DNA from: Anaerolineae bacterium
GTDB taxonomy: Bacteria > Chloroflexota > Anaerolineae > Anaerolineales > Anaerolineaceae
Assembly: GCA_013178095.1 (NCBI GenBank)
Contig: JABLXK010000002.1
Coordinates: 124,001-188,000, forward strand
DNA length: 64,000 nt
Direction of reading: 5' to 3'
The notes beneath the pieces were generated by a model that did not search any database, was not told where the DNA came from, and was given only the letters and a program-made list of their open reading frames with translations. The translations under genes were made by a program, and so were the position numbers. Positions 51,761 to 64,000 of the stretch are shown piece by piece (position 1 is the stretch's first letter; every line of letters starts with the position of its first letter).

Positions 51761-52516
51761 ATGCGAAAGCCATTCGTTGCTGGTAATTGGAAAATGAACA
51801 AAACTGTGGATCAGGCCACCCTGCTGGTTGCCGATATGCTGCCGGGTTTGGAAGCGGTTAAAACAGTCGACCGGGTTGTGTGCCCGCCAGCCACATCCTT
51901 GATGGTCATCTCCGGCATGTTAGCCGGGACTGAAGTGGGATTGGGCGCGCAGAACCTGCATTGGGAGGAATCGGGCGCTTTCACGGGTGAACTATCGCCC
52001 GCGATGGTGAAAGAATTCTGCCAGTACGTGATCATCGGCCATTCCGAGCGGCGCGCGTATTTTGGCGATACCGACGAAACCGTCAACAAGAAAACCAAAG
52101 CCGCTTTCGCCATCGGCTTGACCCCGATTGTATGCGTGGGCGAGACGCTGGCCGAATACGAAGCTGGAAAGACCGGCGCAGTGGTCGAACGACAGGTGAA
52201 AGAAGGATTGAAAGATATCGATCCGAAAACGGCCGAAAAACTAATCGTAGCCTATGAACCCATCTGGGCGATCGGCACCGGTAAAGCAGCCGGCCCCGAA
52301 GAAGCCAACGATGTGATCGGCAACGTGGTTCGCAAGAATCTGGCCGGCATGTTCGGCAATGACGTTGCGCAGATGATTCGCATTCTCTATGGTGGCTCGG
52401 TCAAGAGCGAGAACGCCGGCGAATTTTTCCACCAATCCGACATTGATGGCGGCTTGGTGGGCGGCGCCAGCCTGAAAGCCGGCGATTTTGTCAAGATCGT
52501 CGAAGCAGCGGCATAA
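51761..52516 (+). CDS. tpiA: Triosephosphate isomerase
   Basis: 251 residues. Interconverts dihydroxyacetone phosphate and glyceraldehyde 3-phosphate in glycolysis. The active site has N8-W-K10-M-N in VAGNWKMN, H in IIGHSERR near 92-99, and the catalytic Glu in AYEPIWAIGTG near 164-174. The start at ATG 51761 has a GGAG 6 nt upstream; an earlier TTG at 51749 overlaps that site. TATAAT is at 51728-51733. Ends in an intrinsic terminator. Confidence 0.97.
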   Translation: MRKPFVAGNWKMNKTVDQATLLVADMLPGLEAVKTVDRVVCPPATSLMVISGMLAGTEVGLGAQNLHWEESGAFTGELSPAMVKEFCQYVIIGHSERRAYFGDTDETVNKKTKAAFAIGLTPIVCVGETLAEYEAGKTGAVVERQVKEGLKDIDPKTAEKLIVAYEPIWAIGTGKAAGPEEANDVIGNVVRKNLAGMFGNDVAQMIRILYGGSVKSENAGEFFHQSDIDGGLVGGASLKAGDFVKIVEAAA

Positions 52517-52527
52517 ATCAAAAAATA

Positions 52528-52561
52528 AAACGGCAGTTTACACACAACTGCCGTTTTTTTA
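52528..52561. terminator. Bidirectional terminator between tpiA and upp
   Basis: 11-bp stem AAACGGCAGTT/AACTGCCGTTT with a 7-nt loop and T tracts on both strands. Confidence 0.88.
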
Positions 52562-52614
52562 TTTTAATACAACAACCGTGCTGCCTTGGATAAGTTCAGG
52601 CAGCAGCGAAATGA

Positions 52615-53241
52615 TCAAGCGGTCCCAAATTGCCGGTCGCCGGCATCCCCCAAACCGGGAACAATGTAACCGACCTCGTTCAGGTGGTCGTCTACCGCGG
52701 CAATGTAGAGCGGTACGTCCGGATGTTCGGCATGAACCGCCTGGATACCCTCCGGCGCGCCGATGATTCCCATGAATTTGATGCGCTTGACTCCCCATTT
52801 TTTTAATATAGAAATGGTGGCCGCCGCTGATCCGCCGGTTGCCAGCATGGGATCCAGGATCAGGCAGACGCCGACTGAGGGAGCAATCGGCAACTTGTTG
52901 TAATATTCAACTGGTTTGAGTGTCTTTTCGTCGCGGTATAAGCCGATGTGCCAGACTTCCGCAGTGGGCATTAATTCCCAGACGCCTTCAACCATCCCCA
53001 ACCCCGAACGCAGGATCGGCACCAGTCCGATTTTTTCAGTCAACTCGCAACCCCTGGCGACTGCCAGCGGGGTTTGAACGTCGACCGGGTTAACCGCCAG
53101 ATCGGCAGTGGCTTCGTACGCCAGTAAACCGGATATCTCGCGGATTAGTTCCCTGAATTTCTTGGGGGAAGTTTCCACGTCGCGCAAACGCGATAATTTA
53201 TGCTTAACCAATGGATGATTCGACACAAACACATTGTCCAT
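52615..53241 (-). CDS. upp: Uracil phosphoribosyltransferase
   Basis: 208 residues. Makes UMP from uracil and PRPP. The PRPP-binding loop is [14 protein letters not shown] near 130-143, and the uracil site region [25 protein letters not shown] closes the protein. Works with udk and psuG, also here, in pyrimidine salvage. A GGGAG site lies 5 nt before the ATG. Divergent from ruvB. Confidence 0.97.
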   Translation of the reverse strand: MDNVFVSNHPLVKHKLSRLRDVETSPKKFRELIREISGLLAYEATADLAVNPVDVQTPLAVARGCELTEKIGLVPILRSGLGMVEGVWELMPTAEVWHIGLYRDEKTLKPVEYYNKLPIAPSVGVCLILDPMLATGGSAAATISILKKWGVKRIKFMGIIGAPEGIQAVHAEHPDVPLYIAAVDDHLNEVGYIVPGLGDAGDRQFGTA

Positions 53242-53348
53242 ACCTGCTCCCTGAAAATCTGACTTTCGTTTATCATATCAAAGGTCAAATGGATTTGGCA
53301 AGAAAATAGAGAAGTTATAATTGAAGAAAACGAGTTCAGGATATTTGT

Positions 53349-54374
53349 GTGGATAATCATCGCATTAGCAATCCGGAAAGCACCAGCGAAGACCAGTATG
53401 GCAATTCCTTGAGGCCGAGACTGTTAACTGAAGTCATCGGGCAAAATCAACTGCGCGAGAACCTGGCCATCCTGATCGAAGCAGCCGAGCAGCGCAATGA
53501 ATCGCTCGATCACGTATTATTTTACGGCCCTCCCGGTTTGGGAAAGACTACGCTGGCGCACGTCCTTTCCAACGAAATTCACGCAGCCATCCGCGTCACT
53601 TCAGGGCCGGCAATCGAGCGGCCGGGTGACCTGGCCGCCATACTGACCAACCTGAATGGACGCGATATCCTTTTCATCGACGAAATCCACCGCCTGGGTA
53701 AAGCGGTTGAAGAAGTGCTCTACCCGGCCATGGAAGATTACGCGTTGGATATCGTAATCGGCAAAGGCCCGTCTGCCCGATCCATCCGGTTGAAGCTGCC
53801 GCATTTTACCGTGGTAGGCGCCACCACGCGCCTGGCGTTGTTGAGCGCGCCGCTGCGGGCGCGATTTGGCGCTGTCTACCGCGTGGATTATTACGACCAG
53901 CAGGCGCTTGGACAAATCATCAACCGCGCTGCGGATATGATGGGCATTCAGGTGGATGCGGCGGGAATCGAAGAGATCGCGCGCCGGGCGCGCGGCACAC
54001 CCCGTGTGGCCTTGCGGCTGCTTCGCCGCGTGCGCGATTTTGCCGAAGTGCGGGCGGACGGAAAATTAACCCGCGCGGTGGCGCTGGAAGCGCTGGGTTT
54101 GTTGAGCATCGACGAACTGGGTTTGGATGAGATCGACCGCATGGTGCTGATGACCATCATCCAGAAGTACAATGGCGGGCCGGTAGGGTTGAGCACCATC
54201 GCCGCCTCTATCAGCGAAGAATCCGATACCATCATGGATGTGGTTGAGCCGTATCTACTGCAATTGGGTTTTCTGGGACGGACTGCCCAGGGACGCGTGG
54301 CTACCAAAAAAGCTTACGAGCATTTGAAAATCACATACAAAGAAAATCCCGCGCAACCCAAATTGATCGAGTAA
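53349..54374 (+). CDS. ruvB: Holliday junction branch migration ATPase RuvB
   Basis: 341 residues. AAA+ motor that drives branch migration with RuvA. Walker A G60-PPGLGKTT, Walker B DEIHRL near 116, sensor 1 [18 protein letters not shown] near 156-173, and the C-terminal winged helix [19 protein letters not shown]. The start is GTG, with a TATAAT about 30 nt upstream. First of ruvB-queA-UDG; gaps of 1 and 10 nt. Confidence 0.97.
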   Translation: MDNHRISNPESTSEDQYGNSLRPRLLTEVIGQNQLRENLAILIEAAEQRNESLDHVLFYGPPGLGKTTLAHVLSNEIHAAIRVTSGPAIERPGDLAAILTNLNGRDILFIDEIHRLGKAVEEVLYPAMEDYALDIVIGKGPSARSIRLKLPHFTVVGATTRLALLSAPLRARFGAVYRVDYYDQQALGQIINRAADMMGIQVDAAGIEEIARRARGTPRVALRLLRRVRDFAEVRADGKLTRAVALEALGLLSIDELGLDEIDRMVLMTIIQKYNGGPVGLSTIAASISEESDTIMDVVEPYLLQLGFLGRTAQGRVATKKAYEHLKITYKENPAQPKLIE

Positions 54375-54375
54375 C

Positions 54376-55395
54376 GTGAAAACTTCAGATTTCGATTACC
54401 CTTTACCGCCTGAGTTGATCGCGCAGGTGCCGCTGAAAACGCGGCATGATTCGCGCCTGCTGGTGTATTCCCGGCGTAATGACAGCATCACTCACACGCG
54501 CTTCAAGCAAATCAGCGAATTTTTACATCCGGGAGACGTGCTGGTGATCAACAAAACCCGGGTCATTCCGGCTCGTTTGTACGCACAAAAAGAGACCGGC
54601 GGTAAGGTGGAAGTGCTCTTACTGAAAAAACTGGAAGAGGAGTGCTGGGAAGTGCTGGTGGGCGGTAAACGCGTGACCCAGGGAAAAAAGCTGACTTTCG
54701 CAGATGGTATTGAAGGTGAAGTGGTCGAAGCATTGGAAGGAGCTAAACGGGTGATCCGGTTCAATCAACCGGTTGGACCGCATCTGAAAACGCTGGGGGA
54801 AATGCCGCTGCCGCCGTATATCCATGAACGACTGGACGATCCGGAACGCTACCAGACCGTGTACGCGGAAGTAGAAGGCTCGGCCGCGGCGCCCACTGCC
54901 GGATTGCATTTTACACAGGAAATCATGGCTGAATTGCGCGCGCGCGGGATCATTTTCACCGACGTCCTGCTGCACGTCGGGCTGGATACCTTTGCGCCCG
55001 TCACCGAGGATAATCTCGAAGAGCACAAGATTCACACCGAATGGTGCCTGGTGAGCCCGCACAGCGCCGAAATAGTCAATCAGGCCAAACAGGAAGGGCG
55101 GCGCGTGATCGCGGTTGGTACCACCAGCGTACGCACGCTCGAATCGGCCGCGGCGGCGGAAGGCGGCGGATATCGCCTGAAACCCTATGCCGATTCAACC
55201 AGCCTGTTCATTTATCCGGGTTATTCCTTCAAAATCGTGGATGCCATGATAACGAATTTTCATCTGCCCAAATCCACTTTATTGATGCTGGTGAGCGCTT
55301 TTGCCGGGCGCGAGAATATCCTGCGTTGTTACCAAAGCGCCGTTGCGGAAAAATATCGTTTCTTCTCTTTCGGTGACGCCATGCTGATCGAGTGA
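54376..55395 (+). CDS. queA: tRNA preQ1(34) S-adenosylmethionine ribosyltransferase-isomerase
   Basis: 339 residues. Builds epoxyqueuosine on tRNA from preQ1 and SAM. Family segments: FDYPLPPELIAQ (4-15), SRLLVY near 26, NKTRVIPARL near 60-69, GSAAAPTAGLHFT near 170 and the long C-terminal NFHLPKSTLLMLVSAFAG. The GTG start is one base after the ruvB stop. A tgt gene is not adjacent. Confidence 0.96.
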   Translation: MKTSDFDYPLPPELIAQVPLKTRHDSRLLVYSRRNDSITHTRFKQISEFLHPGDVLVINKTRVIPARLYAQKETGGKVEVLLLKKLEEECWEVLVGGKRVTQGKKLTFADGIEGEVVEALEGAKRVIRFNQPVGPHLKTLGEMPLPPYIHERLDDPERYQTVYAEVEGSAAAPTAGLHFTQEIMAELRARGIIFTDVLLHVGLDTFAPVTEDNLEEHKIHTEWCLVSPHSAEIVNQAKQEGRRVIAVGTTSVRTLESAAAAEGGGYRLKPYADSTSLFIYPGYSFKIVDAMITNFHLPKSTLLMLVSAFAGRENILRCYQSAVAEKYRFFSFGDAMLIE

Positions 55396-55405
55396 GGAAT
55401 CGGAT

Positions 55406-56098
55406 ATGGCTGTTGACGCGACATGGGAAATTCATGACCGGAAAGTGATCGCCTGCCGGGCTTGCCCGCGATTGACGATCTGGCGGGAGCAGGTGGCGCG
55501 CGAAAAGCGGCGCGCTTACCGCGATTGGGAATATTGGGGCAAGCCGGTGCCCGGTTTCGGCGACCGGCAGGCGCGTGTGCTGGTGGTGGGGCTGGCGCCG
55601 GGCGCGCATGGCTCCAACCGCACCGGGCGCATGTTCACCGGGGATGCCTCCGGCGACTTTCTCTATCCGGCGTTACACGAGGCAGGCTTTGCCAACCAGG
55701 TTCAAGCGGCTGACCGGGCGGATGGGCTAAAGCTGAGCGGCATGTATATCAGCGCGGTTTGCCGCTGTGCACCGCCGGATAATAAACCGAATCGCGAGGA
55801 GATCCGCAACTGTTTGCCATTTCTGATGGAGGAGATGGATTTACTGGCCAATCTGCAGGGTATTGTGGCTTTGGGCAGCCTGGCGTTCAATGAGAGCCTG
55901 GGTTTGATAAAAAGAAAACACAATCTGCCTTTCTCCGAAAAACCGGTATTCGTGCATGGGTGTTTCTACCAATTCGGCAACGATATTCCCTGGCTGCTGG
56001 CTTCGTATCATCCCAGCCGCCAGAATACCCAGACCGGACGGTTGACTAAAACCATGTTCGCTGAGGTTTGGCGGAAAGCGGGGGAATTGCTGAATTAG
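55406..56098 (+). CDS. Uracil-DNA glycosylase, family 5 (UDGb)
   Basis: 230 residues. Iron-sulfur base-excision enzyme. Motif 1 VGLAPGAHGSNRTGRMFTGD (61-80) has the family 5 GLAP sequence rather than the family 4 GEAPG. Motif 2 HPSRQNTQTG lies at 202-211. Four cysteines for a [4Fe-4S] cluster are C17, C20, C121 and C136, with the usual spacing. It removes uracil, and often hypoxanthine, from DNA. AGGA lies 8 nt before the ATG. Third gene after ruvB and queA. Confidence 0.93.
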   Translation: MAVDATWEIHDRKVIACRACPRLTIWREQVAREKRRAYRDWEYWGKPVPGFGDRQARVLVVGLAPGAHGSNRTGRMFTGDASGDFLYPALHEAGFANQVQAADRADGLKLSGMYISAVCRCAPPDNKPNREEIRNCLPFLMEEMDLLANLQGIVALGSLAFNESLGLIKRKHNLPFSEKPVFVHGCFYQFGNDIPWLLASYHPSRQNTQTGRLTKTMFAEVWRKAGELLN

Positions 56099-56313
56099 AT
56101 AAAAATGTCCTGTTGAACTCCGCAGGGATGAAGTATCCCGGTTGAAACAGCTAGAAAATCCGCCTGGATTGGATTTCCGACCGAGATCCTCAACTCGCCG
56201 GCGCTCGTTCAGGATGACAGTGAGATGATGTGCTAAATCTCGCAGGGGTGAAAGAGATTAGCTTGAAATGAGATTGCCACAGCTTGCTTCGCAAGGTTCG
56301 CAAAGACAATTAA
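56099..56313. repeat. Degenerate interspersed repeats in the UDG-eno gap
   Basis: Two related units of about 36 bp, CGCAGGGATGAA... (from about 56115) and CGCAGGGGTGAA... (from about 56241), plus a segment at 56270-56309 (GAGATTGCC...TTCGCAAAGACAA) that aligns with the end of the 87-bp unit at 2.1-2.4 kb. No gene or promoter is supported. The region separates convergent UDG (plus) and eno (minus). Confidence 0.5.
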
Positions 56314-56346
56314 TAAAAAAACGGGTTGGGAGATTTCCCAACCCGT
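56314..56346 (-). terminator. Intrinsic terminator after eno
   Basis: 11-bp stem ACGGGTTGGGA/TCCCAACCCGT with a 4-nt loop, followed on the minus strand by seven T residues. Confidence 0.92.
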
Positions 56347-56364
56347 TGCTCTTGAATCCGGTGA

Positions 56365-57663
<1,299 letters not shown>

Positions 57664-57740
57664 TTATTTACCTCATTAGATGATTTTAATTCAACCGATT
57701 AAGTATAATACTTTTTACTCTATCAGGTGTTTTATGTGGC

Positions 57741-60016
<2,276 letters not shown>

Positions 60017-60167
60017 TTATAAATCCTTCTGGTGTATTTAAGAGAAGCGGGGAGGGTTGTTGGAAAAACCCTCCCCGAATGGACGAGTGTTTGGTTTATT
60101 TTTCTTTGGATGCTGACAAATGCTCACTTTGCTCCTCGAAAAAACCTAAATGTAGTGTACCACAACA

Positions 60168-60199
60168 AAACAACCCCCGCATATGGGCGGGGGTTGTTT
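60168..60199 (-). terminator. Intrinsic terminator after the S1-domain gene
   Basis: 13-bp stem AAACAACCCCCGC/GCGGGGGTTGTTT with a 6-nt loop. The minus-strand side runs into a T-rich tail. Confidence 0.88.
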
Positions 60200-60211
60200 A
60201 ATCTTAAAATA

Positions 60212-60997
60212 TTAGGCGCGGGTATTGAGCGTTCGGGAAAGGATGTCTTCCTGCTCGTTGGAACCCTTTTTGCCCTTCCTGGATTTGACTGTTTTCGCGG
60301 GCGCGGCCAATCCGGCTTTTTCCATTGCTTCGCGCATGGCGATTTCCATGAATGTAGGCTCGGGTTCTGCTGCGGTTTCCGCGGATTCGATCTCAACCTC
60401 TTTACGCGCAGCTTTCTTCTTTCTGCGTCCGGTATGAGCCGGGGTGATTTTGACGCCTTCGATCTCATCCAAACCGGGCTGCAGCGCTTTCATGCTCAAC
60501 TTGATTTGTTTGCGGCGGCGGTTAAAATCGAGAATTTTCACTTCAACCTCATCCCCGACGCTCACCACTTCGGAGGCATTCTTGACGTAGCCCTGGGTGA
60601 GTTCGCTGATGTGAACTAAACCCGGTCGTTCGGCGCCAATGTCGACGAAAGCGCCAAATTTCTCAAGCTCGACGACTTTACCTTTCAGCACCATATCCTT
60701 ATCGATTTCGCGCCATTCCAACTGGAGAGGTTCGATCATGGAGACTTCGATTCGGTCGTCGCGCACATTGCGAACGTAGACATCCACCTCCTGGCCTTCT
60801 TTCAAAGTATCCTCAACGCGCAAGATGGGCTGTTTGTTATCAGTTACGATTTGTGATACGTGTAATAAGGCTGGCTTTTCGACACCGACATCAACAATGG
60901 CACCCGCCTTGGTCGTCTTCAAGACTTTACCCTTGAGGTGCATTTTCCTTTCCAGTTGATTCATCGATGTGATACCAGTAGCAACATCCGAAGTCAT
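60212..60997 (-). CDS. S1 RNA-binding domain protein (short S1-like)
   Basis: 261 residues: two S1 domains (about 20-90, KVLKTTKAGAIVDVG..., and about 105-175, GKVVELEKFGAFVDIG...), then a Lys/Arg-rich C-terminal tail (EVEIESAETAAEPEP followed by KKGSNEQED). Full ribosomal S1 has four to six such domains, so this is a reduced S1 or an S1-like RNA regulator, as in other Gram-positive-type lineages. AGGAG lies 9 nt before the ATG. Confidence 0.85.
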   Translation of the reverse strand: MTSDVATGITSMNQLERKMHLKGKVLKTTKAGAIVDVGVEKPALLHVSQIVTDNKQPILRVEDTLKEGQEVDVYVRNVRDDRIEVSMIEPLQLEWREIDKDMVLKGKVVELEKFGAFVDIGAERPGLVHISELTQGYVKNASEVVSVGDEVEVKILDFNRRRKQIKLSMKALQPGLDEIEGVKITPAHTGRRKKKAARKEVEIESAETAAEPEPTFMEIAMREAMEKAGLAAPAKTVKSRKGKKGSNEQEDILSRTLNTRA

Positions 60998-61061
60998 TAA
61001 CCTGTTCTCCTATCCGTTGGACTTAAGCAGTCGTTGATTATACCTGCGTGGAAATAACCTG

Positions 61062-62285
61062 TCAATTTAATTTTTCTTCCGTTATGGTGGCTGTTTGGGA
61101 TTGCAGCAAGTAGTCGATTGCGGCCTGGCGTTGCACGTCCCTGCGCGCCTGGATATCATCCTCAGTGAAATCAACCTCGATATCCGGTGTAAGACCGTTT
61201 TCCTGGATTTGCCTGCCCATAGGCGTCAGCCAGCGGGCAATGGTCACCCGCACTGCGCCGTTATTATTCACTAACGGTATCCAGTTTTGGATCAAACCTT
61301 TCCCGAAGGTGGTGGTACCGATTAATTTCGCCCGGCCGCTATCCTGCAGCGCACCTGCCATGATCTCGGAAGCGGAGGCAGATCCGCCATCCACCAATAC
61401 AACCAAAGGTATATCTGTCGCGAGCGGTTTTCCGTTGGCAAAATATTCGTCGTGTGATCCATCACCCCATTCCTCTATCAGGATCGTCCCGGAGGGAATG
61501 AAGTTTGACGTGATCTCAACGGCAGTGTCCACAAAACCCCCTGAATTGCTGCGTAAATCCACAATCAAGCTGGTGGCACCCTCGTTCAGCAGGTTGGTAA
61601 GAGCGCTATTGAATTCATCCGCAGAATTGGAACTGAAGGAGTACAGGCGGATATATCCGATATTGTTCTGCAGCATCTCTTTTTCGACGGTCGGAATGGC
61701 GATCACTGCGCGGGTGATTTCAAAATCAAACCGTCCGGATTGACCTTCCCTCTCGACAGTGATTTTTACCAATGTCCCGGCAGGGCCGAGGATCTTGTTT
61801 AACACCAGTGCAGGATCAATACCGGTCATATCCTCGCCGTCGATTTTCACCACTCTATCGCCCGGTTTGATACCGGCTGCTTCAGCGGGTGAACCGGGCA
61901 TGGCACTGATGAAAATCAGGGCATCGCCGGAGGTGTCTACGTATGCGCCGATGCCGGTATATTCGCCGAGCAGCGGCTTGTTCTGCTGTTCGTATTCTTC
62001 AGGGGTCATGTAAGCTGTGTAAGGATCACCCAGGCTGTCCATCATCCCTTTGATCGCTCCCTGCATCAATTTTTCATCATCCACAGGTTGTTCCAAGTAT
62101 TGGTCGTGTACGATATTCCATGCCTGATAGAATGGCTGGAATAATTGATCGAATTCAGCGCTTTCCGAACTCACCAGGTTGATGCGCAGGAGAAAACCAG
62201 CCAATCCACCCAATGAGAAAATCAGCAAGCCCAGCAGAATTTTGATTTGAAGTGGAATTTCTTTTCTAATTTTTGGGTTATTCAT
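61062..62285 (-). CDS. C-terminal processing protease (S41, CtpA type)
   Basis: 407 residues: one N-terminal membrane helix (about 14-36), a PDZ domain (about 105-182), and the S41 protease domain (about 185-385). Catalytic S304 is in GGSASASEI, and general-base K329 in TTFGKG, 25 residues apart as in E. coli Prc. It cuts periplasmic or extracytoplasmic proteins at C-terminal tags. Only 3 nt separate it from the HAD gene upstream. Confidence 0.95.
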   Translation of the reverse strand: MNNPKIRKEIPLQIKILLGLLIFSLGGLAGFLLRINLVSSESAEFDQLFQPFYQAWNIVHDQYLEQPVDDEKLMQGAIKGMMDSLGDPYTAYMTPEEYEQQNKPLLGEYTGIGAYVDTSGDALIFISAMPGSPAEAAGIKPGDRVVKIDGEDMTGIDPALVLNKILGPAGTLVKITVEREGQSGRFDFEITRAVIAIPTVEKEMLQNNIGYIRLYSFSSNSADEFNSALTNLLNEGATSLIVDLRSNSGGFVDTAVEITSNFIPSGTILIEEWGDGSHDEYFANGKPLATDIPLVVLVDGGSASASEIMAGALQDSGRAKLIGTTTFGKGLIQNWIPLVNNNGAVRVTIARWLTPMGRQIQENGLTPDIEVDFTEDDIQARRDVQRQAAIDYLLQSQTATITEEKLN

Positions 62286-62288
62286 TGA

Positions 62289-62930
62289 TTATCCTTCGGC
62301 CACCTGTTTCTCTAAAAAATCAGGCAAATCAAAAAGCGACTCGATTCTGTGGGGGAAATCGGAGTGGTGATTTGTACTAATCAAAATGCCCAAGAAGCCG
62401 GATTGTTCAGCCGCCACTACGTTTGGCAGATAATCATCCACAAAAACACATCCGCTGGCTGAGGATAAACCGGTCAAATCCAAAGCTTTTTGGTATGATT
62501 CCGGTTCCGGTTTCACGAAGGGGCTCATTTTTTTTACGTCGATGATATCGGCGAATTGATCTTCAATTTCCAGATAACTCAGCACGTTACGCGCGTGCGC
62601 CTCATCTGCATTGGTCAGGATGATCTTGCGATGGGTGAGCGAGCGCAGCATGCCAGCCAGGTTGGGATCTTTAACCAGGTATTGTGACAGATCCACATGA
62701 TGCACATACTTCAGATAATCATCTTCGTTTATCTGATACAGACTTTTCAACCCCTGTAAAGTCGTCCCGTAATTCTCACGACAATACAGGCGGAATTCAT
62801 GGATGCCAGACAACTGCATGTGCATCTCTTCAATCAAGAAAAGCTCAATGCGCATGCCGATGGCTTCCCATAATCCACAATCAGCCGGATAAATTGTATT
62901 ATCGAGGTCGAAAAATATGGTATGAAACAT
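62289..62930 (-). CDS. HAD hydrolase, pyrimidine 5'-nucleotidase-like
   Basis: 213 residues. Motif I FFDLDNTIYP (D8, D10), Thr/Asn motif II near ILTNAD (98-103), Lys motif III near VKPEPESYQ, and DD motif IV FVDDYLPNV. This Asp-x-Asp form with the FDLDNTLY opening is that of the Sdt1/PHM8 pyrimidine nucleotidase group; a related phosphatase is possible. It is divergent from mutL. Confidence 0.8.
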   Translation of the reverse strand: MFHTIFFDLDNTIYPADCGLWEAIGMRIELFLIEEMHMQLSGIHEFRLYCRENYGTTLQGLKSLYQINEDDYLKYVHHVDLSQYLVKDPNLAGMLRSLTHRKIILTNADEAHARNVLSYLEIEDQFADIIDVKKMSPFVKPEPESYQKALDLTGLSSASGCVFVDDYLPNVVAAEQSGFLGILISTNHHSDFPHRIESLFDLPDFLEKQVAEG

Positions 62931-62984
62931 TCGACCGCAAGTATAACTTTAAAAACATTCTTTATATATAATTCCTAACAAATC

Positions 62985-64000
62985 ATGACGATCAAAATTC
63001 TTTCGCAAAATGTGGCATCCAAAATCGCCGCCGGTGAAGTGGTGGAACGGCCGCTGTCGGTGGTCAAGGAACTGATGGAAAACGCGATTGACGCGCAAGC
63101 CGGCGAGATCCGTATCCGAATCGAAAACGCAGGTCAGAGCCTGATTCAAGTGGAAGATAATGGCGTTGGAATACCGCAAGCTGAAGCCGGCCTGGCGCTG
63201 CAGCGGTATGCGACCAGCAAGATCAGTGAAATCGATGATTTGGAACGGATTAAAACGCTGGGTTTCCGCGGGGAAGCGCTGGCTTCAATCGCAGCAGTTT
63301 CGCGTTTCGGATTATTCACGCGCAGCGGGCTGGAAAGCGTGGGCGTTCAATTGATCTCGGAAGGCGGCGAAACGGTCCATCAGGAACCGGCCGGATTAAA
63401 AGAGGGTACACGCATTGTGGTGGAAGACCTGTTTTTTAACGTACCCGCGCGCAGGAAGTTCCTGAAATCCGAACAAACCGAGCGGCGCAACATCATTGAC
63501 CTGGTCTCGCGCTACGCCTTGTTTTATGCCGGGATTCGCTTTCATTTGCAAATGGAAGGTAAAGAAGTACTGGCAACCAATGGCAATGGAGACCGCAGGG
63601 AGGTGCTCGCGCGGATCTACGACCTGCAGACCGCCCGCGCCATGCTGGAGTTAAAAGTAGTGGATGATTTCCTGGGAATCGATGGCTTCATCAGTCCCAC
63701 CGGTATTTCACGCTCCAACCGTAAGGAGATTTTCTTTTTTATCAACGGCCGATTGATCAGCGATACCGCATTGGTTTCGGCCGTGACCCAGGGGTATCAG
63801 AATTTGTTGATGGTTGGGCGTTACCCGCTGGCGATGATTTCTCTCACTATTGATCCAGCAGAGGTGGACGTGAATGTGCATCCAACCAAGGCGGAAGTGC
63901 GCTTCCGCGAACCCGGCCGGATTTTCAGCCTGGTGCACAGCGCGGTGCGTAAAACCGTCTCGGCTTTTTCCGATGTTCCCCGTTTGTCCCCAACATTCTG
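62985..64000 (+). CDS. mutL: DNA mismatch repair protein MutL (N-terminal part, runs off window)
   Basis: First 338 codons of MutL, cut by the window end. GHKL ATPase motifs: E32-N33 (LMENAIDAQ), EDNGVGI (57-63), TLGFRGEALASI near 91-102, and GTRIVVEDLFFNVPARRKF near 146-164. The transducer domain with NVHPTKAEVRF near 305-315 is complete; the C-terminal dimerisation/endonuclease part lies beyond 64000. TATAAT at 62967-62972 would leave a leader of about 6 nt, and there is no ribosome site. No mutS is in the window. Confidence 0.96.
   Translation, partial: MTIKILSQNVASKIAAGEVVERPLSVVKELMENAIDAQAGEIRIRIENAGQSLIQVEDNGVGIPQAEAGLALQRYATSKISEIDDLERIKTLGFRGEALASIAAVSRFGLFTRSGLESVGVQLISEGGETVHQEPAGLKEGTRIVVEDLFFNVPARRKFLKSEQTERRNIIDLVSRYALFYAGIRFHLQMEGKEVLATNGNGDRREVLARIYDLQTARAMLELKVVDDFLGIDGFISPTGISRSNRKEIFFFINGRLISDTALVSAVTQGYQNLLMVGRYPLAMISLTIDPAEVDVNVHPTKAEVRFREPGRIFSLVHSAVRKTVSAFSDVPRLSPTF

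Overview
The window looks like a chromosomal segment of a Chloroflexota bacterium, most likely class Anaerolineae. This is inference from gene content: Thr/Pro-rich stalk proteins, a bifunctional phosphoglucose/phosphomannose isomerase, a trehalose synthase with its own sugar ABC transporter, a T-box leucyl-tRNA synthetase, and many housekeeping genes mixed with surface-polymer genes. There is no prophage, insertion sequence, CRISPR array or rRNA. Gene density is high, with frequent 1-20 nt overlaps, including several convergent pairs whose 3' ends overlap.

Layout. 1-8.9 kb: methionine aminopeptidase, an MFS transporter, a tandem 87-bp repeat block, a membrane serine hydrolase, a cyclic-nucleotide/PH-domain membrane protein, peptide deformylase, RecF, RsmG and a HAD phosphatase. 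9-12 kb: two tRNA-Ala genes run directly into a T-box leader and leuS. 12-18.6 kb: FHA protein, ThpR, RsfS, peroxiredoxin, an unknown membrane protein, two linked SPFH-like membrane proteins and PsuG. 18.6-28.7 kb (minus strand): a tightly packed nine-gene run containing RidA, a two-component system, a glycosyltransferase, a polyprenyl-phosphate sugar transferase, a CapD-type sugar epimerase/dehydratase, two FemAB-like ligases and a TPT-repeat stalk protein. This is probably a regulated surface-polymer locus. 28.8-33.4 kb: prfA-prmC-tsaC-thrC-thrB. 33.6-36.2 kb: AI-2E-type transporter, a small acidic protein and the PGI/PMI isomerase. 36.3-41.8 kb: DinB, a GT4 glycosyltransferase, tRNA-Thr, a secreted nuclease, a lipoprotein, a MoaD-like protein, uridine kinase and a VTT membrane protein. 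41.9-48.3 kb (minus): lacI-type regulator, sugar-binding lipoprotein, two permeases and trehalose synthase. 48.4-56 kb: small membrane protein, a divergent ribosomal protein S4, MFS exporter, cupin, RNase P RNA, tpiA, upp, ruvB-queA-UDG. 56.3-64 kb: enolase, PlsC, CTP synthase, S1-domain protein, CtpA-type protease, a second HAD phosphatase and the start of mutL.

The most unusual observation is the second permease of the trehalose/maltose-type operon (43587-44774). Between its first membrane helix and the conserved permease core it carries an insertion of about 80 residues that has a CxxCH haem-attachment motif, a candidate distal methionine and a cytochrome-c-like C-terminal helix, on the extracytoplasmic side of the membrane. 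A redox or haem-bearing sugar permease would be new to me.

Other signals are a set of genes whose -10 element sits 6-7 nt before the ATG (leaderless messages), an alternating A-B-A-B repeat array with strong hairpins, a LacI-family operator placed just downstream of the regulator's own -10 box, and a T-box riboswitch apparently transcribed from a tRNA operon promoter.
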